Source of the DNA: Polyangiaceae bacterium
Lineage (GTDB): Bacteria; Myxococcota_A; Polyangia; Polyangiales; Polyangiaceae
NCBI GenBank assembly: GCA_015075635.1
Contig: JABTUA010000002.1
Coordinates: forward strand, 2,236,708-2,300,707
Length of the DNA: 64,000 nt
Reading direction: 5' to 3'
Under the pieces are notes generated by a model, which worked only from the letters and a program-made list of their open reading frames with translations, ran no database searches and had not been told where the DNA came from. Positions 8,448-21,000 of this stretch are shown here, piece after piece (the first letter of the stretch is position 1; each line of letters begins with the position of its first letter). The position numbers and the translations under genes were made by a program.

Positions 8448-8879
8448 GTGGAGAGCGCCTTGCCCGAATCCGTCCCGTTCCACGTCCTACTGGCGGAAGA
8501 CGACCGCGAGCTCCGCGAGCTCTTGTCGAGCGTATTGCGCCGGGAGGGCTTCGCCGTGACCGCGCTCGAAGACGGAGCGAAGCTCCTCGACTACTGCGCC
8601 GACCACCTGGGCTCGGACGGGAGCATCCGCGGCGTGGATCTGCTCGTCACCGACGTGCGCATGCCCGGCTTCAGCGGGTTGGACGTGCTGACCGCGCTCC
8701 GGCGAGTCTCCGTCCGCTGTCCCGTGGTGTTGGTGACCGCCTTCGGCGACGAAGCCCTGCACCAGTTCGCGCGACAGCTCGGCGTGGTCGCGGTGCTCGA
8801 CAAACCGTTCGACGTGAACGAGCTCACGTATTTCGCCTCGGTCCAGCGGACCCTGAGCGGGGGCGCCCCCGAGAGCTGA
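8448..8879 (+). CDS. Single-domain response regulator
   Basis: A receiver domain of 143 residues, GTG start. The acidic pair is in LLAEDDRE, the phosphoacceptor is D69 in LLVTDVRMPG, the Thr switch residue is in VLVTAFG, and the lysine is in VLDKPFD. There is no DNA-binding or enzymatic output domain, and the C-terminus ends soon after alpha-5. No histidine kinase is adjacent, so the partner is unknown; it may feed a phosphorelay encoded elsewhere. It precedes the amidohydrolase gene by 49 bp on the same strand and could share a transcript with it. Confidence 0.88.
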   Translation: MESALPESVPFHVLLAEDDRELRELLSSVLRREGFAVTALEDGAKLLDYCADHLGSDGSIRGVDLLVTDVRMPGFSGLDVLTALRRVSVRCPVVLVTAFGDEALHQFARQLGVVAVLDKPFDVNELTYFASVQRTLSGGAPES

Positions 8880-8928
8880 GGCCGTTTGGAGGGGCGCAGG
8901 GGGGGATAAATGCTCTAACGTCCGTCGT

Positions 8929-10691
<1,763 letters not shown>

Positions 10692-10695
<4 letters not shown>

Positions 10696-11909
10696 GCCCG
10701 GAAGCGCGAACCGAGGTGATCGGAGGCCGCTACTTGCTCAAGAGCCTGCGCGCGAGCGGTGGCGGAGCGGACGTGTTCGCCGCCACTCATCGCCTCACCA
10801 AACGGGAGGTCGCCGTCAAGGTCCCCCATCCGAACAACCCCAAGGGCGCCGCGCGGATGGCCCGCGAGCTCGAGGCCCTCTCGCGGGTGCGCGCCCCCGG
10901 AGTGATCGAGTTGCTCGACGCCGGCGAGCACGCCGCCGGGCACTACCTGGTGCTCGAGCTGCTCGAGGGGCGCACCCTCGCAGGTCTGCTCATCGCTCGA
11001 GGCAAGCTGGGAGCCGACGAGGTCACCAAGATCGGTGCGGCCGTGGCCGATGCCCTGGAGCTCTGCCACGAGAGCGGCGTCGTCCACCGCGACGTCAGGC
11101 CCGGGACGCTGTTCGTGTCGCGCCAGCCGGGCCGAGAGATCACGCTCCTCGACTTCGGCGTCGCCAAGGTCGACGGCGTCGAGGACGCCATCGCCAGCAT
11201 CGCGCCGGTCGGCTCCGAGGACTACGCGGCACCCGAGCTGCTCCTGACGCCCGAGGCCGCCGATCACCAGGCGGACTTGTTCGGGCTCGGAGCGACGCTC
11301 TACGAGTGTCTCACCGGCGGCATACCCCACGGGCCGGACGCCGAAACGCCCCGGGCTCCCCTCCGCGAGCTGCGCCCCGATCTACCGGACGCCTTGGTCG
11401 CCGCGGTCGAGCGGGCCACGCACCGCGACCCGGCAGAGCGCTTCGCCAGTGCGCGCGAGCTCGGCGACGCGCTGCGCGCTTCCACGCGAATGCCGATGGA
11501 CAGCGTGCGCGTGCTCGGACAGCCGCGCCCCTCGATCCCGGTCTCGGCCACGGCGCCTTCGCTCGCCGACCCCGGTGGCGTGCCGGCGACCCGCCGCAAG
11601 CACACACGCGCGCCTTACAGCACGCTGGCGAGGCTCACCAGCTCGAGCGGCGAGCGTGTGGACGGGCGCCTGGAGGAGATGTCGGAGGGTGGGCTGCAGT
11701 TCCTGGGCGAGCGGCCGATCACCGTCGGCGAGGTGATGCGCATCCGCTTCGCGCTGCCGGCGACCGGGCGGATCGCGGAGACCCCGGCGGTGTCTCGCTG
11801 GACGCGCGCCGGCCGGGGCGGACACGCCACGGGCTTCGAGTTCACCGAGCTCGCCGAGGACGCGCGCGCGGAGATCCAGCAGTACGTGCGCATCATGTGC
11901 GGCGAGTGA
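10692..11909 (+). CDS. Ser/Thr kinase-fold protein with C-terminal PilZ domain, catalytic loop degenerate
   Basis: This 405-residue protein joins a Hanks-type kinase domain (about residues 12-265) to a PilZ domain (about 300-405). In the kinase part the ATP lysine is K43 (VAVKVP) and the DFG is D154-G156. The catalytic loop is HRDVRPGTL (132-140): the catalytic Asp is kept, but the usual Lys is Arg and the usual metal-binding Asn is Thr. The glycine loop ASGGGADVF is also loose. It may therefore be a weak kinase or a pseudokinase. The PilZ part has RxxxR at 302-306 and ExSxxG at 329-334, close to the c-di-GMP-binding consensus. The GTG start overlaps the amidohydrolase stop. It may be a c-di-GMP-sensing signalling adaptor. 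Confidence 0.87.
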
Positions 11910-11921
11910 GCAGCGCCGCCG

Positions 11922-13313
11922 ATGCGCGCCGCACCGGAGCAGAGCTCCACGTTCGAGGTGGCGAGGGAGCTGTTCCGGCTCGCCTGGCCCGCCGTCATGG
12001 TGGGCTTCCTGCAGACCGCGGTCTTCCTCGCCGACCGCCTGCTGCTCGGCCGCTTCAGCCAGGATGCACTGGCCAGCATGCAGGTGCAGGGGCCGGTCCT
12101 GTGGTCGCTGTTCAGCGTGTTCGGCGGAGTGCTCGTGGGCACGGTCCCCCTGGTCGCTCGCTCGGTGGGCGCGGGCGATCGAGCGCGGGCCGAAGGCGCC
12201 GCCCACGCTTCGCTGCGCGTTGCCTTCGTGGTCGGCGTGCTGGTCACCCTCGCGTGCCTCGCTCTCGTCGAGCCCATCGTCGTGGGGCTGGGGCCGAAGA
12301 ACGACGTCGTGCGGGAGCTCTCGCGCCGCTACCTGGTGGTGGCGATCTTCGCCTTTCCACCGATGTTCGTCGCCTGGACCGCAGCTCTGGTGCTGAACGC
12401 CGCCGGCAACACCCGCACGCCGTTCGTGGTGGGCTTGCTCACGAACGGCGTGAACGTCGTCGCCAACGTCGTCCTGATCTTCGGCGCCGATCTGGGGCCA
12501 CTCGGCCGAGTCCCAGCCTTGGGGGTCACCGGCTCCGCCATCGGCTCGGTGTTGGCGTTCACGCTGGAGGCGTCGCTCCTCAGCTGGGTCCTGTCGCGAG
12601 CGAGCTCGCCGGTGCGCGTCGTCCGGCCGTGGCGCTCGGGGGGCGCGACCGAGCGCGCGGCGCGCCGTGATCTGTTTCGGCTCGGGGGACCGGCGGTGCT
12701 CGAGCGCATCGCGATCCACGCCGGCTACCTCGCCTACACGAGCGTCGTGACCCGGCTCGGCCCGCTGGTCATGGCCAGCAACCAGGCTTTGATCACCCTG
12801 GAGTCGATCTGCTTCCTCAGCGCGGACGGCTTCGGAGTCGCAGCGTCGGCGCTGGTCGGCCAGGCGCTGGGCCGCGGTGCGAAGGGGAGCGCGACCCGCG
12901 CGGGCTGGCTCGGCTCTGCGCTCTGTGCGGCGGCGCTCAGCAGCCTGGGCCTGGGCATCTGGGCTGCCGGCCCGGTGCTGCTCGGGGCGTTCGTTCCGAC
13001 CGGGCAAGACGGCAGCGCGCTGGTCGCCACGAGCCAGAGCGCGTTGCCCCTGCTCGCACTGTCTCAGCCTTTCATGGCGGCGGCGGTGGTGCTCTCGGCG
13101 TCGCTCCGCGGCGCCGGGGACACGATGTCGCCGCTCTACTCGGCGGTGGTCGGCGGAGCCCTCGTGCGCGTGGGGCTGGCCGTCTGGCTCGGCCTGGAGC
13201 TCGAGCTCGGAGTGCGGGCGCTCTGGCTGGCGAGCGCCGCCGACTGGGTCACGCGCACGCTCTGGCTCGCCGCCGCCTTCGCGCGGGGGCGCTGGCAGGA
13301 GCGCCGAGTCTGA
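11922..13313 (+). CDS. MATE-family efflux transporter
   Basis: MATE proteins are inner-membrane antiporters that export cationic drugs or metabolites using a Na+ or H+ gradient. The 463-residue product has about twelve hydrophobic helices in two similar halves. It carries the characteristic WPAVMVGFLQT opening, AAGNTRTPFVVGLLTNGVNVVANVVLIFG in helices 5-6, and SLRGAGDTMSPLYSAVVGG in the second half. Length is normal for the family (about 450). It starts 12 bp after the kinase-PilZ stop and so is probably in the same transcript. The transported substrate is unknown. Confidence 0.92.
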   Translation: MRAAPEQSSTFEVARELFRLAWPAVMVGFLQTAVFLADRLLLGRFSQDALASMQVQGPVLWSLFSVFGGVLVGTVPLVARSVGAGDRARAEGAAHASLRVAFVVGVLVTLACLALVEPIVVGLGPKNDVVRELSRRYLVVAIFAFPPMFVAWTAALVLNAAGNTRTPFVVGLLTNGVNVVANVVLIFGADLGPLGRVPALGVTGSAIGSVLAFTLEASLLSWVLSRASSPVRVVRPWRSGGATERAARRDLFRLGGPAVLERIAIHAGYLAYTSVVTRLGPLVMASNQALITLESICFLSADGFGVAASALVGQALGRGAKGSATRAGWLGSALCAAALSSLGLGIWAAGPVLLGAFVPTGQDGSALVATSQSALPLLALSQPFMAAAVVLSASLRGAGDTMSPLYSAVVGGALVRVGLAVWLGLELELGVRALWLASAADWVTRTLWLAAAFARGRWQERRV

Positions 13314-13379
13314 GCGCAGCGATGTTGGCCCGACAGCAGCTGGACACGCCACAATTTCGCCGCGCCGGCTCCACCGGCC

Positions 13380-13386
13380 AAGGAGG
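13380..13386 (+). promoter_or_regulatory. Strong Shine-Dalgarno deciding the GTG start of the GYF_2-GAF gene
   Basis: AAGGAGG lies 6 nt before the GTG at 13393, an ideal spacing. It rules out longer readings of this frame that run back into the MATE gene. Confidence 0.8.
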
Positions 13387-13392
13387 CTCCCC

Positions 13393-14112
13393 GTGGTCGT
13401 TTCCCCGACGAAGAAGACATCGCGCCCGCAACGTCCGCCCCCGCTCTGGTTCGTGACGAACGGTGAGGTCACGGTGGGCCCGGTGCGGACCGACCTGCTC
13501 CAGCGCGGCGTCTTCCACCGGCGTATCCCCGAAGACTGCCTGGTGCGCGAGCTCACCTGGCGCACCTGGCGCCGCCTCGACGAGATCCGCGAGGTCCGGG
13601 CAGTCCAGCGAACGGGCACCGATGCGCTCAGGGTCCGCCCGGTCCCCAGCCAGAGCCACGGCCACCTGATCGAGCGCTTCTCGCTGGCCCGGGACGCCGC
13701 CGAGGTGCTCTCGCTCGCGCTGCACGAGTGCTTCGCCGCGACCAGCGCGAGCTTCGGCCTAGTGCACCGGGCTTTCCACCACGACCAGCGCGCCATCACG
13801 ACCTGCGTCCGCGGCGTGGGCATGACGGGGCTCTTGGGGGCCCCGCTCCCGGAAGACCCGGCGGTGCGCCTGGCACGACTGGGCGGCCTGTTCGTCGGCC
13901 CGCCCAGCGCGGGGGAAGCTGAGCGCGCGGTCGCGAGCCGGCTGGGTGCTCCGCCGGACCTCGGGGGCGTAGCCATGGTCCCGATCAGCGTCGGGCGCGA
14001 CCTCATGGCCATCATCGAGCTCGGTCGGGTCGGGCACGCCTTCCGTGCCAGCGACGTGTCGACGCTCGAGCGCATCGCCTCCGCCGCGGCGCTCGTGGTC
14101 TACGGTTTCTGA
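13393..14112 (+). CDS. GYF_2-like plus GAF-domain protein
   Basis: The 239-residue product has two parts. Residues of about 18-60 (LWFVTNGEVTVGPVRTDLLQRG then PEDCLVRE and TWRRLDEI) look like a GYF_2 fold, a small protein-interaction module often fused to bacterial kinases and signalling proteins. Residues of about 90-235 look like a GAF sensor domain (SASFGLVHRAF, MVPISVGRDLMAIIELGR, STLERIASAAALVV). There is no signal peptide or catalytic domain. It lies just before two giant kinase-ATPase-TPR genes on the same strand and may supply a sensory or docking partner for them. The domain calls are from pattern recognition; GAF is firmer than GYF_2. Confidence 0.8.
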   Translation: MVVSPTKKTSRPQRPPPLWFVTNGEVTVGPVRTDLLQRGVFHRRIPEDCLVRELTWRTWRRLDEIREVRAVQRTGTDALRVRPVPSQSHGHLIERFSLARDAAEVLSLALHECFAATSASFGLVHRAFHHDQRAITTCVRGVGMTGLLGAPLPEDPAVRLARLGGLFVGPPSAGEAERAVASRLGAPPDLGGVAMVPISVGRDLMAIIELGRVGHAFRASDVSTLERIASAAALVVYGF

Positions 14113-14170
14113 TTCCGAACGCCGCCCCCTGGCGGCCGGACGGTCCCGAGGCTACGCCACCTCGAGCGTC

Positions 14171-17100
14171 TTGAAGCTCGGCGACGTCATCGCGGCTCGG
14201 TTCGAGGTCCAGGCCTTCGTGGGTGAAGGCGGGATGGGGGACGTGTACCGCGCACTGGATCGCCAGACCGGCGAGCCCGTGGCGCTGAAGCACGTGCGGG
14301 TGGCTCGCGAGGGCGAGCAGCGCTTCTTCCGCGAGGCCCGCGCGGTGGCGCTGCTCAGCCACCCAGCCATCGTGCGTTACGTCGCCCACGGCAGCATTCC
14401 CGGCGGCGAGCACTACCTGGCGATGGAGTGGCTGGAGGGCGAGAACCTGCGCGCCCGCCTGGAGCGGGGGCCGCTGCCGTTGGAGGAGTGCATCGATCTG
14501 GCGCGGCGCGTCGCCGGGGCCCTCGCCCACGCCCACGCCCAGGGCATCGTGCACTGCGATCTGAGCCCCGCCAACCTGCTCCTGATCGACGGCAGCGCGG
14601 GGCAGGCGAAGCTCTTGGACTTCGGCCTGGCCCGCCACCGCGGCGACCGCACCGAGACCACCGCCCAGTGGGAGGGGCCTGCCGGAACCATGGGCTACAT
14701 GGCGCCCGAACAGGCCCGCGGCACCACCGAGGTGGACGGCCGAGCGGATCTGTTCGCGCTCGGCGCGATCTTGTTCGAGTGCATCAGCGGCAGGCCGGCG
14801 TTCGGCGCGGAGAGCTACTTGGCGGTGCTGGCCAAGATCGTGGTCGCCAGCGCGCCGCGCCTTCGGGACCTGGTGCCGGAGACACCGCTCCCGCTGGAGG
14901 ACTTGGTGAGCCAGCTCCTGGCCAAGGACCCTGACGAGCGGCCGGCGTCTGCGGACGCCGTGCTCGAGGCCCTGAACGGCGTCGGTGGCTCCCGCCCCAC
15001 GCTGCGGGCGCCCATCGCGGGGAACACCCTCGCCATCACGGAGCGCGAGCGGGAGCTGGTCAGCGTGCTCCTGGCGAGAGTGCCCGACGCGACGTCGCAC
15101 CGAGACCTGGACCGGCGCGTGCTCGGCCTGGCGGCGCGGGCGAAGCTCCGCTCCGAGTCCCTCGCCGACGGGTCCTACGTGCTCACCTCCGCAGGCAGCG
15201 GCGTCGCCAGCGACCAAGCGGCGCGGGCCGCGAGCACCGCGCTCGAGCTCTCGGCAGTCGATTCGAGCTTCGCCATCGGCATCGCCACCGGTTGGGCGAC
15301 GGTGGCCGGCGGCCTGGCGGAGGGCGACGTGGTCGAGCGAGCCGCGCGCTCGTCCGCGCGATCGGGCGTCATCGCCCTGGACGACGTCACCCGGGGGCTC
15401 CTACCCGCGCGCTTCGAGGTCGCGGGAGAACGCGGCAGCTTCACGCTGGTCGAGGTCACCCACAAGGAGCGCCCCGCGCGCCTGCTCCTCGGCAGAGAGA
15501 CGCCGTGCGTCGGCCGGGACCGCGAGCTACGCACCCTGCACGCCATCTTGGAGGAGAGCATCGGCGCGCCGCTGTCGCAGGTCGTGCTCGTGACCGGCCC
15601 CGCGGGGGCGGGCAAGAGCCGCGTCCGCTACGAGCTGATGCGGCAGCTGGACGAGCGACACCCGGAGCTCCGCGTGTGGCTCGGCCGCGGTGATCCGATG
15701 CGCGCGGGTGCGCCGTTCGGCATCCTCGCCCAGGCGCTGCGCAAAGCGCTGGGGATCGGCGAGGGTGACCCGCGGGAGGCGCAGCGCGCGAAGCTCTCGG
15801 ACCACGTCGGCCGCCTCGGCCCGGCGGCTGACGGCGAACGCATCGGGGAGTTCCTGGGCGAGCTCGTCGGCGTGCCTTTTCCGGAGTCCATCGCGCTCCA
15901 AGCCGCGCGTCAGGACCCGCTCTTGATGGGCGATCAGGTGCGCCGGGCGGCGGAGGACTTCCTCGCGCTCGAGTGCGGCAAGAACCCGGTGCTGCTCGTC
16001 CTGGAGGACTTTCAGTGGGGTGACGCCGCCACCGTCAAGGTCATCGACTCCGCGCTGAGGAACCTACCGGAGCTTCCCTGGACGGTGCTGGCCATCGCCC
16101 GTCCCGACGTGCACGAGAGCTTTCCGGCGCTGTGGCAGGATCGCAACGTCCAGGAGGTCCGCATCGGAGCCTTGACCCGGCGCGCCGCCGAGAGCCTGGT
16201 CAAAGAGACGCTGGGCGACGTGGACGAGGCCACGCTCGGCGACCTCACGCAACGCGCCGCCGGCAACGCCTTCTATCTGGAGGAGCTGATCCGCGCGCGG
16301 GCCGAGGGGAGGCGCGACGCGCTGCCCGACACGGTGCTCGGCATGGTCAAGGAGCGCATCGAGGGGATGGAGCCCGAAGCACGGCGAGTGCTGCGCGCGG
16401 CCAGCGTGTTCGGTCAGACGTTCACCGGCAACGGCATCACCGCGCTCGTGGGCGGTGACGCCATGGCTGGCGAGATCGGCGAGTGGTTGTCCACCCTCGA
16501 GCAGCGCGAGGTCGTGACCCGCCGCGCCGAGCCGGTCGCCGGTGACAGCGAGTACACGTTCCGGCACGCGCTGGTCCGAGACGCCGCCTACGCCATGCTC
16601 ACGGACGAGGACCGCGCCCTGGGTCACCGGCTGGCGGCCGAGCACCTGGAGCGCAGCGGAGTGTTCGATGGCACGCTGCTCGCCGAGCACTTCGAGCGCG
16701 CGGGAACGCCGGAGCGGGCCGCCCGGTTCTGGGGCCTGGCCGCCCGTGCGGCCCTGGACGCCTGCGATTTCGACGCGGCGATCACCCGCGCGGAGCGGGG
16801 GCTCGCGTCCGGCGTGATCGGCCAGGAGGCCGCCGAGCTCGAGCTCTGCCGCGGCGAGGCGCTTCGCCTCGCAGGCCGGGTCGCCGAGTCGCTGCCGGTG
16901 GTCGACCGCGCTCTCGCGAGCTTCGCTCCAGGCAGCCTGGGTTGGTGCAACGCCGTCGGGGAGCGCTCGCTCATCTTGCAGCGACTCGGGCAGAGCGTCG
17001 AGCTCGTGGCGACGGCGTTCGAGCTCGAGTCCGCCGCACCCGACGACGACGCCACGGATGCGCTGGCTCTGGCCCGCGTGCGGGCGGCGCTGGCGTTGAT

Positions 17101-18001
17101 CCGCTTTGGCGAGCGTGCGCGCGCCCGCAGCCTGGTCGAGCTCGCGGAACGCGCTGCGCCGATCGCGGGCCCGGTCACCTCCGCCTACATCCATGCGTTC
17201 CGGGCGGTGGAGGCCTTGCTCGACGGCAGCCCGGCGCGCTATCTCTCCGAGGCCCGAACCGCCCACGCACGCTACAGCGAGGTCGGCGACGTGCGCCTGG
17301 CCCTCGAGCAGAGCATCAGCATCGGCAGCATGCAGATGGAGCTCGGCGCTCACGCCGAGGCGGAGAAGACGCTCCGCCAGGCCATCGCCAGCGCAGAGCG
17401 ACTCGGGCTCTGGCACGCGCTGGCCGGCGCTCGGCACAACCTCGGGCTCGCGCTGGCTCACCTGGGGCACTTCGACGAGGCAATCCGCCTGGAGCAGCAA
17501 GCCCTGGATGCCTTCCGCGACCGCGATCAGCGCATGGCCGGCGGCGCCGAGCTCGCCCTGGCCATGATCCACCTCTTGCACGGCGACAACGCGCGCGCCC
17601 TCGACGCCGGCAGTCGAGCCCTCGAGGTGTTGAAGAGCGCCGCGCCGCCCCTCGTCCCCGCCGCGCTCGCCACTCTCTCGCGCGCTCGGCTCGGGCTCGG
17701 CGACGCGCGGGAGGCGCTCGAGCTGGCCAACGAGGCCGACGCGCTGCTCAGCTCGGCGGGCACCGAGTTCGGCGAGCACGCCATCCATCGGGCCCGAGCC
17801 GAAGCGCTGGACGCGAGCGGCCAGCGCGAGGCTGCCCGGAACGTCGTGCAGAAGGCGCGCGAGCGCCTGGCGGAAGAGGCGGCTCGGCTCGCGGATCCGG
17901 CCCTTCAGGACTGCTTCCTCGAGCACGTCCCCGACAACGTGCGCTTGCTCAGCTTGGCGAAGGAGTGGCGCGTCTCGGAGCTCGATGATCCAGGCCGGTA
18001 G
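14171..18001 (+). CDS. Ser/Thr kinase - degenerate cyclase - AAA ATPase - TPR signalling protein, copy 1
   Basis: The product is about 1276 residues from the TTG at 14171; a GTG at 14045 would add 42 residues that merely read through the GAF gene. The order is: kinase domain (about 8-270; K40, DFG at 150-152), a region resembling a class III nucleotidyl cyclase without its metal aspartates (about 285-435), an AAA/NACHT-like ATPase with Walker A GPAGAGKS (about 476) and Walker B LLVLEDFQW (about 607), then a long helical TPR-type C-terminus. The catalytic loop is HCDLSPAN (128-135): Asp and Asn are kept, but the usual Lys is Ser and the Arg is Cys, so activity may be low. The stop lies inside the next gene, which starts 17 nt earlier. 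No membrane segments were seen. Typical of large myxobacterial cytoplasmic signalling kinases. Confidence 0.88.
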   Translation: MKLGDVIAARFEVQAFVGEGGMGDVYRALDRQTGEPVALKHVRVAREGEQRFFREARAVALLSHPAIVRYVAHGSIPGGEHYLAMEWLEGENLRARLERGPLPLEECIDLARRVAGALAHAHAQGIVHCDLSPANLLLIDGSAGQAKLLDFGLARHRGDRTETTAQWEGPAGTMGYMAPEQARGTTEVDGRADLFALGAILFECISGRPAFGAESYLAVLAKIVVASAPRLRDLVPETPLPLEDLVSQLLAKDPDERPASADAVLEALNGVGGSRPTLRAPIAGNTLAITERERELVSVLLARVPDATSHRDLDRRVLGLAARAKLRSESLADGSYVLTSAGSGVASDQAARAASTALELSAVDSSFAIGIATGWATVAGGLAEGDVVERAARSSARSGVIALDDVTRGLLPARFEVAGERGSFTLVEVTHKERPARLLLGRETPCVGRDRELRTLHAILEESIGAPLSQVVLVTGPAGAGKSRVRYELMRQLDERHPELRVWLGRGDPMRAGAPFGILAQALRKALGIGEGDPREAQRAKLSDHVGRLGPAADGERIGEFLGELVGVPFPESIALQAARQDPLLMGDQVRRAAEDFLALECGKNPVLLVLEDFQWGDAATVKVIDSALRNLPELPWTVLAIARPDVHESFPALWQDRNVQEVRIGALTRRAAESLVKETLGDVDEATLGDLTQRAAGNAFYLEELIRARAEGRRDALPDTVLGMVKERIEGMEPEARRVLRAASVFGQTFTGNGITALVGGDAMAGEIGEWLSTLEQREVVTRRAEPVAGDSEYTFRHALVRDAAYAMLTDEDRALGHRLAAEHLERSGVFDGTLLAEHFERAGTPERAARFWGLAARAALDACDFDAAITRAERGLASGVIGQEAAELELCRGEALRLAGRVAESLPVVDRALASFAPGSLGWCNAVGERSLILQRLGQSVELVATAFELESAAPDDDATDALALARVRAALALIRFGERARARSLVELAERAAPIAGPVTSAYIHAFRAVEALLDGSPARYLSEARTAHARYSEVGDVRLALEQSISIGSMQMELGAHAEAEKTLRQAIASAERLGLWHALAGARHNLGLALAHLGHFDEAIRLEQQALDAFRDRDQRMAGGAELALAMIHLLHGDNARALDAGSRALEVLKSAAPPLVPAALATLSRARLGLGDAREALELANEADALLSSAGTEFGEHAIHRARAEALDASGQREAARNVVQKARERLAEEAARLADPALQDCFLEHVPDNVRLLSLAKEWRVSELDDPGR

Positions 18002-21000
18002 CGTCATCGGAGGGCGCTTCGAGATCCAGTCCCTCGCCGGCAGCGGCGGCATGGGAAGCGTCTACCGAGCCATCGATCGCGTGAGCGGACAGGCCGTCGC
18101 GCTGAAGCTCCTGGCGCAGCGCTCGCCACATGGAGCGCGCTTTCGCCGCGAGGCCGAGGTCCTGGCGTCGCTCCAGCACCCGTGCATCGTGCGCTACTTC
18201 GGCCACGGGGACGGTAGCGACGGAGAGCCGGCCTACATCGCCATGGAGTGGGTCGAAGGCGTGTCGCTGCGCGAGCGCCTGCTGGCTGGTCGGCTGGACG
18301 TGAGCGAGAGCGTCGCGCTCGCGCGCCGGGTGGCCGAGGCGCTGGGCGCCGCGCACCTCCAGGGGATCGTGCACCGGGACGTGAAGCCGGAGAACCTCTT
18401 GTTGGTCTCCGGACGTCACGACCAGGTGAAGGTGCTCGACTTCGGAGTCGCGCTGGCCCCGAGCCCCCGGGCGCGCATGACGCGCACCGGGACACCCCTC
18501 GGCACCATCGGCTACATGGCGCCCGAACAGGTTCGGGGCGAGATCGACGTGGACGCGCGCGCCGACGTGTTCGCGCTCGGGGCGGTCCTCTTCGAGTGTT
18601 TGACCGGCGAGTCGCCGTTCCACGCGGATCAACCCCTGGCAGTGCTGGCGAAGATCGTGCTCGAAGATGCGCCCCGCGTCCGAACGCTGAGGAGCGACGT
18701 CCCTAAGGAGCTCGAGCTGCTCCTAGCTCGGACGCTGGCCAGAGAGCGCGGGGAGCGCCCACGCGACGGCAACGAGCTCTGCGCCCTGCTCGGCGGCTTC
18801 GACGAGACCGCCGTCGTCCCCGTCGCCACGCCCAGCCTGCGTCCCCCGGCGCTGACCGGCGACGAGCGGGCGTTGCTCTGCGCGGTCGTGGGAGACAGCG
18901 GAGATCTGGCGGCCGATCGGACGCTGGTCCTGGAGGAGCTCGAGGCGCAGAACCGGCAACGGGCCAGGCTGGCGGAAGAGCTCGGCGGACGCTTCGAACC
19001 GCTCGGCGCGCGGAGCTTCGTCGCCACCTTCTCCGGACGCGGCGAGCCGAGCGGAATCGCGGTGCGGGCGGGTCGCGCCGCCCTCGCGCTTCAGCGGGAA
19101 GCGCCGGACATCGCCCTCGTCGTCGTCGCCGGACAGAGCAGCGATCGCGAGCACCTGCCGGTCGCCCGCGCCGTGGACAGGGCCGTGGCGCTCTTGGGCT
19201 CGGGCCGCGAGACCGGCATCCTCTTGGACGAGACCCTGGCGGGGCTCTTGTCGTCGCGCTTCGTCGTCCACGACTCCCCCCGCGGTCCGACCTTGGGCGC
19301 CGAGCGCGACGCTCCGCGCTCGCATCGCATGCTCCTGGGTAGGGCAACCCCTTGTCTCGGCAGACAGCGAGAGCTGGAGGCGCTGCGTGCGACCTGGGAG
19401 GAGTGCCGGAGCGAGCCCATCGCCCGGGTGGTGCTGCTCACGGGACCCGGGGGCATCGGCAAGAGCCGCATTCGGCAGGAGCTCAGCGCCGATCTGGGCG
19501 ACTCCGAAGTCTGGCTCGGGCGCGGTGATCTCCTGCGCGCCGGGACGCCCTTCGCGCTCTTGGCCGACGCTCTACAAAACGCGTTCGAGCTGGCACGCCC
19601 CACGCCCGAGCAGAGCCGGGCTGCTCTCGCCGCCAAGGTGGCGCGCTGGGTGCCGCCTGCGGAGCGCGACCGGGTCACGGAGTTCCTGGCGGAGCTCTCG
19701 GGTCTGCCGCTCCCCGAAGAGCACAGCCGCGAGCTGCGCGCCGCGCGCCAAGATCCGATCTTGATGGGCGATCAGATCCGGCGCGCGTTCGAGGCTCTGG
19801 TGTTCCACGCGGCCCGGACGCGGCCGCTCGTCTTGATCCTGGACGACCTGCACTGGGGCGATCTGCCCTCGGTGAAGCTCGTCGACGCGGCGCTGCGCCG
19901 AGCGACGGAGCTGCCGTTCCTGGTGCTCGGCGTCGGGCGGCCGGAGGTGTCTTCCGCCCTGCCCAACCTGTGGGCGGAGCGCGACGTGCAGGAAGTGCGG
20001 GTGGGCCCGCTCTCCCGCAAGGCCGCCCACGAGCTCGCCCGCCTCGCCCTGCCCGAGGTGGGCGACGCCGAGCTCGGTTCGCTGGTCGAGCGGGCAGCCG
20101 GAAACCCGCTGTACCTGGAGGAGCTGGTCCGCGCCCACGCCGACGGCCGCGCCGCGGCGCCGGGCAGCGTGCTCGCGATGGTGCGGGCTCGCCTCGACGC
20201 CGTCGAACCCGAGGGGCGGCGCTTGCTCCGAGCGGCGAGCGTGTTCGGCATGCGCTTCTGGCGGGGTGCGCTCGAGGCGCTGGTCGCGGACCTCGGGGCT
20301 CCGCGCATCTCGACCTGGCTCTCGATGCTCTCGGAGCGAGAGCTGCTGGTGCCCGCGCTGGAGACGCGTTTTGCCGGGGAGCCCGAGTACGCTTTCTCCC
20401 ACGACCTCTTGCGTGAGGCGGCGCACGCGACGCTCACCGACGAGGATCGCACGCTCGGTCACCGGCTCGCCGCCGCCTGGCTCGAGCAGCACGGCGAGCG
20501 CGACGCGCGACTCGTGGCCGAGCACCACGAGCAGGGCGGCAGCGCCACGAGCGCCGTGCCGTGGTGGCAACGCGCCGCCGTGGCCGCGCTCGACGCCAAC
20601 GACTTCTCCAAGGCCCTGAGCTTCGTCACTCGCGGCAAGAGCGCAGGCGCCAGCGGTCCGTTGCTCGGGGCGCTCTTGCTCACGGAGTCGGAGGCGCTGC
20701 GCTGGGGCGGCGAGCTCGAAGCCGCGCTCTCGGCTCTCGAAGCAGGCCTCGCGCTCCTCCCCAGCGGCACGCCCCGTTGGTGCCACGGAGTCGCCGAGCA
20801 GGCGCTCCTGCTCCAGCGACTCGGTCGCGGCGACGCGCTGCCGAGCCTGGGGCGCTCGCTGCTGGGACGCTCGGTGCGAGACGCTCCGAGCGACGCCCTC
20901 GCCTACGCACTGGTGCGCACCGCTCTGTTCTGCCTCTTGTCCGGGCACGGCGCGCTGGCCGAGGAGCTGGCAAGCGCAGCGGCTCACGCCGAACGCGCCG

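Noticed and set aside
11382..14075. Minus-strand open frame of 897 codons opposite the kinase-PilZ, MATE and GAF genes
   Set aside because: It crosses three genes with recognised domains and shows no conserved motif; a GC-driven shadow.
14045..14170. Extra 42 N-terminal codons for the first giant kinase
   Set aside because: They only re-read the end of the GAF gene in another phase; the kinase fold begins right after the TTG at 14171. Without a good Shine-Dalgarno the start is still uncertain.
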